A stretch of DNA of 6,726 bases, from the NCBI GenBank assembly GCA_039024315.1, contig JBCCQN010000313.1, positions 1 through 6,726 on the forward strand, given 5' to 3'. Both the position numbers and the translations under genes were made by a program. This document shows positions 1 to 5,853 of the stretch, in pieces (the stretch's first letter is position 1; every line of letters begins with the position of its first letter). Under the pieces are notes generated by a model. That model had not been told where the DNA came from and made no database searches. It saw only the letters and a program-made list of their open reading frames with translations. This DNA is from JBCAWW01 sp039024315. GTDB taxonomy: Bacteria > Bacteroidota > Bacteroidia > J057.

Positions 1-2
1 CG

Positions 3-743
3 GCAAATTATCTCTTGCACGATCAGTTTAATTGGTTTCAATGGTTACTGCTTTCCTGCTCAACTAGCATGTTGGTTGGTTATACCCTCATCAGTTTTGC
101 CTCCCATAAATCGTGGTTCGAACAAAAATTGCAGCCGGAGTGGAAGCTTTATCTTCTGCTCACTGTGAGCTTTTTTGTGATTGGGGTCTTGGCCTCAGAG
201 GTGGAGCAAATCATCAAAAACCTCATCTTCCTCAACGAAGCATATCGCCCTTTTGCTGGCGGAAATATCTATGGCTTCAACGGGATCATCGCTTTGGCCA
301 TGGGCTTAAGTTTTTTTCGTAATTGGCATTTCTTTACGGGAGGCCCCTCTAAAGAAGAGCCGATAGTAGAAGCATCGTCAACAGAAGCTGAAACGCGTCC
401 AGAACCTATTGCCAAAGTCCCAGTCCGGAAAGGAGAAAATATCATGCTTATCGGTTCGCAGCAGATTGTCTACTTCGAGGCATATGACAATTACTCTTTT
501 CTGTACGATGTAGAAGGCAACAAAATGCTCTGCGACTACTCATTGATCTTCCTCGAAAAACGACTTTCCCCCAACTTCCTGCGGATCCATCGTAAGTACA
601 TCGTCAACGCCAACCATATCAAGCAAATCAAGCCCCATCTCAACAGTCGTTATCTTATCGAATTTGATCAAAGCAAGCTCGAGCCAATCTCTAGTAGTAA
701 AAGCTATGCTGCCAGCATGCGGAAGCTGATTAAAATTGAGTAA
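3..743 (+). CDS. Membrane-anchored LytTR-family DNA-binding regulator (5' end truncated by window)
   Basis: This is a transcription regulator with an N-terminal membrane part and a C-terminal LytTR DNA-binding domain. The frame is open to the left edge, so the true start is probably outside the window. In-window alternatives are TTG at 15 and ATG at 69. Counting from TTG 15, hydrophobic segments lie at about residues 8-28, 45-62 and 88-101, followed by an acidic, Pro/Glu-rich linker (about 111-136) and the LytTR domain (about 138-240). LytTR hallmarks are YFEAYDNYSFLY (153-164), matching the family's 'I-EA--NY' strand, and FLRIHRKYIVNANHI (188-202), matching the conserved R-H/K-S/Y-hxVN recognition segment. 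There is no receiver domain, so it is not a classical two-component regulator. Membrane-tethered LytTR proteins are common in Bacteroidota. The target genes are unknown. The neighbouring membrane gene downstream is on the same strand, 126 bp away, and could be a target or partner (inference). Confidence 0.88.
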   Translation, partial: ANYLLHDQFNWFQWLLLSCSTSMLVGYTLISFASHKSWFEQKLQPEWKLYLLLTVSFFVIGVLASEVEQIIKNLIFLNEAYRPFAGGNIYGFNGIIALAMGLSFFRNWHFFTGGPSKEEPIVEASSTEAETRPEPIAKVPVRKGENIMLIGSQQIVYFEAYDNYSFLYDVEGNKMLCDYSLIFLEKRLSPNFLRIHRKYIVNANHIKQIKPHLNSRYLIEFDQSKLEPISSSKSYAASMRKLIKIE

Positions 744-781
744 TTCCCTCAAATCATTCGCCCGCCCTTGGCTTTCATTCA

Positions 782-792
782 CCAATTATTGG
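782..792. promoter_or_regulatory. Short perfect palindrome in the LytTR/DUF2306 gap
   Basis: CCAAT-T-ATTGG is a perfect 5+5 palindrome around one central base. It lies 39 bp after the regulator stop and 78 bp before the next start. The one-base centre makes an RNA hairpin poor, so a protein-binding site is more plausible. It could equally be chance in A/T-rich DNA. No known consensus is recognised. Confidence 0.2.
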
Positions 793-823
793 GACCCCTC
801 GCCAGTTTTGGGTTTCGTAATTC

Positions 824-838
824 ACTCTTTATGAGAGT
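824..838 (+). terminator. Small inverted repeat followed by TTTT; weak terminator or operator
   Basis: ACTCT-TTATG-AGAGT forms a 5-bp stem with a 5-nt loop, and TTTTG follows at once. It could be a weak terminator for the LytTR gene or part of the control region of the downstream membrane gene. The stem is short and A/T-rich, so support is low. No convincing Bacteroidota TTG/TAnnTTTG promoter with normal spacing is seen nearby. GAGTTTTG at 835-842 matches the -7 box only in part. Confidence 0.2.
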
Positions 839-869
839 TTTGTGTCTCTAATCAATAGAACGCAAAATT

Positions 870-1532
870 ATGGAAGCCTTACACCAAAGCAACATTATCA
901 TTCATGTACTCACCGGCTCTATCGCCCTTTTTCTAGGCTTGATCGCCTTACTTAGTCTCAAAGGAGGCCAAATTCATAACCGTAGCGGTCGGCTTTTTCT
1001 CTATCTAATAAGTGTGGTGATCCTAACGGGTTTACTAGGAGTCTTTGTTTTCGGACGCAATACTTTCCTCTTGGTGATAACTGTCTTAAGTGGCTACGTT
1101 GCCTTTTCAGGCAAGCGGATCTTGACTTCAAAAACCAATGTTCCTCAGGCCATCGATATCGGAGCTACTGTCATCAGTCTGGTCGTCTTGGCTTATTTTC
1201 TCTACTACTTCAAATCCATCGGTATGATCTGGTCGCCGGTGATCATTTACAGTACGGTGGGAGCCTTATTGTTGGTGATTGCTTACGACCTGATGCGCTA
1301 CCTGATCCCCCGAGCGGCTTACGAAAAGCACAAGCTTTGGGTCTACGAGCACATCTATAAAATGACTAGTGCCTTTTCTGCGCTATTTGCGGCCTTTATT
1401 GGGACTGTATTTGACCAGTATCAACCGCATAGTCAGTACATCCCTTCGGTGATTGGGACCTGGATCATCATTGGCTTTATGATTTATTTCAATCGTCGTG
1501 GTTTGAAGATATCGCAGAGAAAGGCTTCTTGA
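870..1532 (+). CDS. DUF2306-like seven-helix integral membrane protein
   Basis: This is a 220-residue protein that is almost entirely hydrophobic. About seven membrane segments can be seen, near residues 10-29, 42-62, 65-80, 96-114, 121-141, 166-183 and 191-207. The pattern of His12 and Gly16 in the first helix, a KGG-HNRSGRLF loop (31-43) and a late His161-x-x-Lys164 before the sixth helix resembles the DUF2306 family of predicted membrane proteins, whose function is unknown. The assignment is by motif recall, not a search. The ATG at 870 begins just before the first helix. Upstream is A-rich with no Shine-Dalgarno sequence, which is usual in Bacteroidota. It follows the LytTR regulator on the same strand and may be controlled by it (inference). 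Its stop is only 6 bp before the 99-bp tandem repeats. Confidence 0.75.
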   Translation: MEALHQSNIIIHVLTGSIALFLGLIALLSLKGGQIHNRSGRLFLYLISVVILTGLLGVFVFGRNTFLLVITVLSGYVAFSGKRILTSKTNVPQAIDIGATVISLVVLAYFLYYFKSIGMIWSPVIIYSTVGALLLVIAYDLMRYLIPRAAYEKHKLWVYEHIYKMTSAFSALFAAFIGTVFDQYQPHSQYIPSVIGTWIIIGFMIYFNRRGLKISQRKAS

Positions 1533-1612
1533 GGTGATTTGCGGGTGGGGCATTCATGCACACATCAACCTCTCTGTGTCTCTGTTCCTCTGTGTTCGAT
1601 TTGGGGGGAGTT

Positions 1613-1633
1613 TACCGCTGCGCGGAACGCTTA
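1613..1633 (+). repeat. 21-bp dispersed motif, copy 1 (tail of first 99-bp unit)
   Basis: This 21-bp string is identical at 1613-1633, 1712-1732 and, inverted, at 2787-2807. Its centre, CCGC-TGC-GCGG, can fold as a 4-bp GC stem with a 3-nt loop. It is one copy of the module that defines this repeat family in the window. Confidence 0.8.
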
Positions 1634-1642
1634 TTCCTTGCG

Positions 1643-1665
1643 GGTGCGGCATTCATGCACGCACC
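1643..1665. repeat. Near-perfect inverted repeat in the head of repeat copy 2
   Basis: GGTGCG (1643-1648) pairs with CGCACC (1660-1665), and GCAT (1649-1652) pairs with ATGC (1655-1658). Only a bulged A at 1659 and a TC centre stay unpaired. The matching stretch in copy 1 (from about 1544) keeps the inner GCATTCATGC but has lost the outer arm. The structure could act as a hairpin in RNA or in single-stranded DNA from either strand. Confidence 0.6.
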
Positions 1666-1711
1666 TACCTCTCTGTTGCTCTGTGCCTCTGTGTTCAATT
1701 TAGAGGTAGTT

Positions 1712-1732
1712 TACCGCTGCGCGGAACGCTTA
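1712..1732 (+). repeat. 21-bp dispersed motif, copy 2, containing the SMP-30 stop codon
   Basis: This copy is identical to the one 99 bp to its left. Its last three bases (1730-1732, TTA on +) are the TAA stop of the minus-strand SMP-30 gene, so the end of that reading frame lies exactly at the repeat boundary. Confidence 0.8.
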
Positions 1733-2704
1733 CTCGCCTGACCGAAATAGGGGAGAAGGCACTCCTTTGACTCCCGGCTTGACGGTAAAGACCCCACCTG
1801 CAGCAGGATAAGTTTCTAGTTGCTCGGCAGAAGTTCCAATCCTCGCACTAGTGATATACAAAGTTGCCAAATCTGGTCCACCAAAAGCACAAGAGGTAAC
1901 ATTGAGCGCAGGGACCTCAATAGTTTGCAACAGCTTGCCTGTTTCCGTGTCCCAGCGACTGACTGCATGCCCATTCCAAAGAGCAATCCAAAGCTTGCCT
2001 TCGGCATCGATCGTCATCCCATCGGGATAGCCTAAACTATCCGGTACTTCGATGATTACGCGTTCGTTACTGATATCACCGCTCGCTTTATCATAATCAT
2101 AGGCCCTTACATTGCCGAGGCTAGTATCGATATAGTACATTGTTTTTTGATCGAGCGACCAGATAATCCCATTGGAGATACTGACAGGCGATACCATTTT
2201 TTCGGTGCTTCCATCCGCCTCGACGCGATAAAGCGCCCCCACAGCTCCCTCGTTTTTCATGCTCATGCTTCCTACCCAAAGTCTACCAGCGGGATCACAT
2301 TTGCCGTCGTTCATGCGGTTGTTGGGGAGACTCTCCTCCGGATTGGCAAGCATGCTTAGGGCTTCGCTTTCGCGATTGATATGGAAAATGCCGTTTTCGA
2401 GGGCGACTACGAAATTCCCTTTGTCGTCCGGAACGATGGTGCCGATCTTTTTGTCTAAGATCACTTTGCGGACATTATTAGGATTGCCGTCGGAGATGAA
2501 AAAGGCTTCTCCTTCGATATCTACCCAGATAAATTCTTGGGTTTCTGCATTCCAGAAGGCGCCTTCTCCCAGCGTATTTTGGCCATCAAACCAAAGGCTG
2601 GCTTTCGGTTCGCTTTGAGTCATTTCCATCTTTTGCTTGCTCTCTTTGGTGTTGGTACAAGCTAATAAGGCCAGTAATAGGCCACAAATAGGCATCCATT
2701 TCAT
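1730..2704 (-). CDS. SMP-30/gluconolactonase-family lipoprotein (sugar lactonase)
   Basis: This 324-residue six-bladed propeller lactonase of the SMP-30/Gnl/LRE family would hydrolyse a sugar lactone to its aldonic acid using one divalent metal. The N-terminus is a lipoprotein signal with lipobox LLAC and lipidated Cys16, so the enzyme acts outside the cytoplasm, anchored in a membrane. Family residues are present: Glu47 in LGEG, Asn178 in SNG and Asp228 in YPDG as metal ligands, and Arg130/Asn132 in NNRMNDGKCDP as the substrate-side pair. The C-terminal GGVFTVKPGVKGVPSPLF matches the family's last strand, so the domain is complete. The ATG at 2704 gives a proper signal peptide, and AAGG lies about 5 nt upstream. 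It is the last of four minus-strand genes, behind a serine hydrolase and a GntP permease. The permease fits uptake of the product. The exact lactone is not predictable. Confidence 0.92.
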   Translation of the reverse strand: MKWMPICGLLLALLACTNTKESKQKMEMTQSEPKASLWFDGQNTLGEGAFWNAETQEFIWVDIEGEAFFISDGNPNNVRKVILDKKIGTIVPDDKGNFVVALENGIFHINRESEALSMLANPEESLPNNRMNDGKCDPAGRLWVGSMSMKNEGAVGALYRVEADGSTEKMVSPVSISNGIIWSLDQKTMYYIDTSLGNVRAYDYDKASGDISNERVIIEVPDSLGYPDGMTIDAEGKLWIALWNGHAVSRWDTETGKLLQTIEVPALNVTSCAFGGPDLATLYITSARIGTSAEQLETYPAAGGVFTVKPGVKGVPSPLFRSGE

Positions 2705-2786
2705 AGACCTTAATTTAGCAGAAATGGATGGGGACCCAATGATTCTGGCGCTAAGGGTTAGGCTTTAGCATTTAAAACCAATAGGA

Positions 2787-2839
2787 TAAGCGTTCCGCGC
2801 AGCGGTAGTAATAAAAAAAGTACTCCTGCGCAGAACGAT
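2787..2839. repeat. Inverted 21-bp motif plus a degenerate opposite copy, forming a hairpin in the hydrolase/SMP-30 gap
   Basis: Positions 2787-2807 are a perfect inverted copy of the 21-bp motif found at 1613 and 1712. Positions 2821-2839 hold a degenerate forward copy (15 of 19 matching) that contains the self-complementary CTGCGCAG. The arms 2789-2807 and 2821-2839 can pair over 15 of 19 positions around a 13-nt A-rich loop. The pair sits 16 bp after the stop of the serine hydrolase gene. It could work as a terminator or as an mRNA 3'-end stabiliser for that gene. No classical U-tract follows the stem on the minus strand. Confidence 0.6.
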
Positions 2840-2854
2840 CTCCTCAAAAAATAT

Positions 2855-4390
2855 CTAGCGCTTCTCGATACGTTCGATCATCATTTTGGCGTTGCCATTG
2901 CTGCTGTCGAGCTCTAGCGATTTACGATAATTTTTGAGCGCCAGCTCATACTGCTCCATCAGGAAGTAGCACTCTCCTAAACTGTCGAAGGCATTAGAAG
3001 ATTGCGGATGCTCGGTGGTATTGAGTTCTAGGACAAAGAGAGCTAACTCAAACATACTCTCCCGCATGAGGGCATAGCCCAGTGAATTCATCTCCGCTTC
3101 AAAGTTTGTATGCTCCAAGCCACGATAGAAAGCCAAGGCCGGCTCTGTCCCCTGCTCAAGTAAGATGCGTTGGAAGGCATTAAAATCAACCAAGTTATAG
3201 AGGGCGTTTTCAAAGCCATAGTTGCGCTCATAATTATCCTCCATGAAGATGTTTTCGGCATATTCGGCGATGAGACGTTTGTATTCTGAAACCTTATTGG
3301 TCATGATGAAAATGCCAAATCCTTCATCTAGGTGCATCACAGTTCGGGAATTCATGCCATCAATAGCCCCATCTGCTCCGACCACTCTTTTGCTGTCTTT
3401 TTCCCAACCACCTAGCCCGGTATAATAATACCAAAGTTCATCTTCGTTGCGGATGGAAAGCTTGCTATGCGGTCGCAGCATGTAGTTGTACTCGCTTTCA
3501 GACAAGAATGCCTCGCCATTGTGTTGGCCATAGTTGACGATCATCTGGAGCCAATTAGCGATGTCTTTGGGAGTGGAGCTGATGGAGCCTGCGGGGCCGA
3601 TCCCACTCAAATCTACCGGTGGAGCAACCGTTAGCCCATCTTCTTGATAGCCCAATGCTCGCTCTGGCGCATTGATAAAGGCTTCCTGATAGACATAGGA
3701 GCTACTCATGCCCAAAGGTTTGAGGATGCGTTCCTCGACGAGGCTCTCCCAAGACTGGCCCGTAACGCGCTCCTGAGCGATGCCAGCGACTACATACATC
3801 AGATTGTTATAATTGAAGCTATTACGAAAACTGCTGCTAAAGTCTAAATCTGCGAGGGCTGCTAGTATTTCTGCTCGACTGAGGTTTTTGTATTTCCAGA
3901 TGTCATCATGGCGGCCCAAGCCGGTGGAGTGGTTGAGGGCATCGGCGATAGTTACATGGCGGGTGATATAATCTTCTTTGAGCTTTAGCTCTGGGATATA
4001 ATTGATGAGGGGTGTTTCCCAATCTAGCAGTCCTTCATCCACAAGTTGGGCTGCGATTACGCCAGTAAAGGCCTTGGTATTGGAGCCGATGGAGAAAAGC
4101 GTGTTTTCGGTAACGGGCAATTTTTTGGCGAGGTCCCTGTATCCCAATCCACCAGTGTAAATGAGTTCGTTTTGATAGACAATTGCCATACCGACTCCGG
4201 GGATGAGGGCGGCTTCACGGATACTATCGGCTAATTGTAAAAAGTAGTTAAGCTTTTTGGTGGTGTTAGTACTGTCGGAGAGGACCGCAGGATTTTCTTT
4301 GGCAATTGCGGGCTGCGAGATAATCCCTCCTATCAGGAAGCAAAAAGTGGCACATGCCCAAACGAATTTGGTTGAGGTAGAGGTCTTCAT
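2855..4390 (-). CDS. Secreted serine hydrolase (beta-lactamase/CubicO-like fold) with C-terminal TPR repeats
   Basis: This 511-residue protein carries a signal peptide with Lys2/Lys8, a hydrophobic stretch at about 9-24, and likely cleavage after AIA (28-30). The serine hydrolase domain (about 45-375) belongs to the beta-lactamase class C / penicillin-binding-protein-like group. It has the nucleophile motif S103-N-T-K106 and the second motif Y194-N-N196, with NHSTGLGRHDD (153-163) and GPAGSISSTPKD (265-276) typical of the family. The expected third motif (K/H-x-G) aligns with A339-D-G341 in GADGAIDGMNS, so the usual basic residue is missing. Residues about 430-511 form roughly two TPR units, including ALKNYRKSLELD (484-495). 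Substrates may be peptides or esters, and drug resistance cannot be inferred. The ATG at 4390 precedes a clear signal peptide, with no Shine-Dalgarno sequence. It lies between the permease and lactonase genes on the same strand. Confidence 0.88.
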   Translation of the reverse strand: MKTSTSTKFVWACATFCFLIGGIISQPAIAKENPAVLSDSTNTTKKLNYFLQLADSIREAALIPGVGMAIVYQNELIYTGGLGYRDLAKKLPVTENTLFSIGSNTKAFTGVIAAQLVDEGLLDWETPLINYIPELKLKEDYITRHVTIADALNHSTGLGRHDDIWKYKNLSRAEILAALADLDFSSSFRNSFNYNNLMYVVAGIAQERVTGQSWESLVEERILKPLGMSSSYVYQEAFINAPERALGYQEDGLTVAPPVDLSGIGPAGSISSTPKDIANWLQMIVNYGQHNGEAFLSESEYNYMLRPHSKLSIRNEDELWYYYTGLGGWEKDSKRVVGADGAIDGMNSRTVMHLDEGFGIFIMTNKVSEYKRLIAEYAENIFMEDNYERNYGFENALYNLVDFNAFQRILLEQGTEPALAFYRGLEHTNFEAEMNSLGYALMRESMFELALFVLELNTTEHPQSSNAFDSLGECYFLMEQYELALKNYRKSLELDSSNGNAKMMIERIEKR

Positions 4391-4426
4391 AAGTGGGTGT
4401 ATGATTTATGGTTGATCTTAGCAAAT

Positions 4427-4443
4427 TGCTGTCTTCAACAGCA
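4427..4443. other. Perfect 6-bp inverted repeat in the permease/hydrolase gap
   Basis: TGCTGT (4427-4432) and ACAGCA (4438-4443) pair around CTTCA. A second small hairpin, CAGC-TTC-GCTG, lies at 4459-4469. Both sit in the 116-bp gap after the permease stop and before the hydrolase start. Neither has a strong T-run after it on the minus strand, so they are poor intrinsic terminators. They may affect read-through or be chance. No convincing promoter was seen in the gap. Confidence 0.3.
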
Positions 4444-4506
4444 TGACACCCCTGACCTCAGCTTCGCTGCATGGCTTATGATGATTTTAACAGATTTAAC
4501 GCCACA

Positions 4507-5835
4507 TTAAAAAATCATTGACAAAATGTAAACAATTATACCCGCACTCAGGCCGACTACGCCAGTACCGATAGTGTGCAAACGATAGGCTACGCTAACG
4601 CTCATATTGGACATTTGGCTCACCACCCAGAAAAAGCTATCGTTGGCATGTGAGACACAGGCGGCACCCGCTCCAATGGCCAGAACCGCTAAGGCCTTGT
4701 CGACTTCGGAGACAAAACCCAAGCTAGTCATCAAGGGAGCAATAATCGGTGCTGTGGTAAGCATGGCCACGGTAGAAGAGCCTTGAGCAGATTTCAAGGC
4801 CGCCGCAATGATGAAGGGCAGCCAAATCCCGAGATTTGCATCCCCTAGGTATTCCTGAATGATGAGGGGTAAGTCAGAGTTTTGTAGCACCTTACCAAAA
4901 ATCCCTCCCGCCCCAGTGATCATAATGATGATGGCCGCATCTTTGAGCGCTTTGCCTACCCAGCCTCGGGTTGAGAGCATTTCTTTTTCGAGCTTTTTGG
5001 GTAGGAGCATGGCTAGACCAAAACCAATTAGTAGGGCAATGATAGGCGTTCCGAGGAACTCGATCACACTAAACAACCAACCTGACTCTACGAGTTTAAG
5101 ATAGTTGTTAAAGGAGCGAATTACGATCAGGAGGATGGGAACGATGATAGGCAAAAATGATAGGCCCGCACTTGGCGCTTGAGCTCTTTGCTTTTCGAGC
5201 TGGGCCTCATCAATATCAGGCTGAGGATCGATATAGATTTTGCTGCCAAACTTATTGGCAAACCAAATACCCGGAAGTAAAGCCACGAAACTGACGATAA
5301 TCCCCCAAAGAATAACTTGCCCCAGATCCGCCCCTAAAAACTCAGCCGCAGCGATAGGGCCCGGAGTGGGGGGTACCATCACATGGCTCGCCATCAATCC
5401 CAAACCCAGAGTAACCGCCGTAACCGCAAGCGACTTGCCTGCCTTTTTGGTGAGCGCTTTGTTGAGAGGAGTAAGGAGAATAAAGCCACTATCAGCAAAG
5501 ACGGGAATGGAAACCACATACCCAATTAAAGCCATACCAAAAGGCAGGCGTTTACTGCCGATCCATTTTATCACTTTGTCAGCCATGCTGAACGCTCCCC
5601 CCGAGTTTTCGAGAAAAGCGCCGATAATCACTCCAAGTATGATGAGTAGGCCTATCCCCCCAAGTGTATTGCCAAAGCCCTGATTGATGGAGTCCAGTAG
5701 GGTTTTGACCTCCATACCGGAGAGTAGACCAAAGAGCAAAGCGGCTGCCAAGAGCGCTAGAAATGGGTGCAGTTTTAGTTGGGTAGTAGCATAGACGATG
5801 AAGCCTACGCAAAGGAGTAAAAGTAGGACAAGCAT
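4507..5835 (-). CDS. GntP-family gluconate/sugar-acid permease
   Basis: This is a 442-residue inner-membrane carrier, full length for the GntP family (usually about 440-450). These carriers take up gluconate or related acids such as ketodeoxygluconate, glycerate or idonate with protons. There are many hydrophobic helices along its length. The family's conserved blocks are GFGNTLGGIGLLIILG (53-68), PVFADSGFILLTPL (111-124), HVMVPPTPGPIAAA (151-164), ITGAGGIFGKVLQ (306-318), SAQGSSTVAMLTTAP (349-363) and SHANDSFFWV (395-404). A polar loop rich in Asp/Glu/Gln (about 203-220) divides the two halves. The ATG at 5835 starts 17 bp after the stop of the ThuA-like gene, so the two are almost surely co-transcribed. 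With the exported SMP-30 lactonase downstream, gluconate or another aldonic acid is a sensible substrate (inference). The gene name gntP is not assigned because the substrate is uncertain. Confidence 0.95.
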   Translation of the reverse strand: MLVLLLLLCVGFIVYATTQLKLHPFLALLAAALLFGLLSGMEVKTLLDSINQGFGNTLGGIGLLIILGVIIGAFLENSGGAFSMADKVIKWIGSKRLPFGMALIGYVVSIPVFADSGFILLTPLNKALTKKAGKSLAVTAVTLGLGLMASHVMVPPTPGPIAAAEFLGADLGQVILWGIIVSFVALLPGIWFANKFGSKIYIDPQPDIDEAQLEKQRAQAPSAGLSFLPIIVPILLIVIRSFNNYLKLVESGWLFSVIEFLGTPIIALLIGFGLAMLLPKKLEKEMLSTRGWVGKALKDAAIIIMITGAGGIFGKVLQNSDLPLIIQEYLGDANLGIWLPFIIAAALKSAQGSSTVAMLTTAPIIAPLMTSLGFVSEVDKALAVLAIGAGAACVSHANDSFFWVVSQMSNMSVSVAYRLHTIGTGVVGLSAGIIVYILSMIF

Positions 5836-5853
5836 GCTGAGGAGAATTTTTAG

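Larger units (their letters stand above)
1539..1736. repeat. Two tandem copies of a 99-bp structured repeat at a convergent gene junction
   Basis: Copy 1 (1539-1637) and copy 2 (1638-1736) align without gaps and differ at about 13 of 99 positions by eye count. Each unit has three parts. First is a palindromic head around GCATTCATGC. Next comes a pyrimidine-rich middle made of three 8-mers of the type CTCTGTNN (1572-1595 and 1671-1694). Last is a tail containing the hairpin-forming core CCGCTGCGCGG (1615-1625 and 1714-1724). Together the copies fill nearly all of the 197-bp space between the DUF2306 gene and the SMP-30 gene, and copy 2 overlaps the end of the latter. No transposase is encoded. 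The form is that of a REP/MITE-like dispersed intergenic element. Open frames through it have low-complexity translations and are not genes. Confidence 0.85.

Noticed and set aside
540..785. 81-codon minus-strand frame overlapping the LytTR domain
   Set aside because: It lies opposite the conserved LytTR region and has no family features.
1539..1736. CRISPR array
   Set aside because: There are only two directly abutting 99-bp copies, with no short repeats separated by unique spacers and no cas genes.
1534..1770. Open frames of 61-78 codons on the + strand through the tandem repeats
   Set aside because: Their translations simply mirror the repeats (Leu/Cys/Ser-rich, repeated twice) and overlap the end of the SMP-30 gene. 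No start signal or domain is visible.
2259..2618. 119-codon + strand frame opposite the SMP-30 gene
   Set aside because: It is a shadow of conserved propeller coding sequence and has no recognisable domain.
1712..2807. Insertion sequence or composite transposon carrying the SMP-30 gene
   Set aside because: No transposase is present, no target-site duplication could be identified, and the 21-bp motif also occurs inside the neighbouring tandem unit, so a dispersed repeat explains the inverted pair.
2855..4390. Antibiotic-resistance beta-lactamase
   Set aside because: The SxxK/YxN pattern is shared by many esterases and peptidases, the third motif is atypical, and the TPR fusion points to a different cell role.
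5240..5683. 147-codon + strand frame opposite the GntP permease
   Set aside because: It is antisense to a full-length, well-conserved permease. Its Pro/Ile/Ser-rich composition is what the complement of a membrane-protein gene produces.
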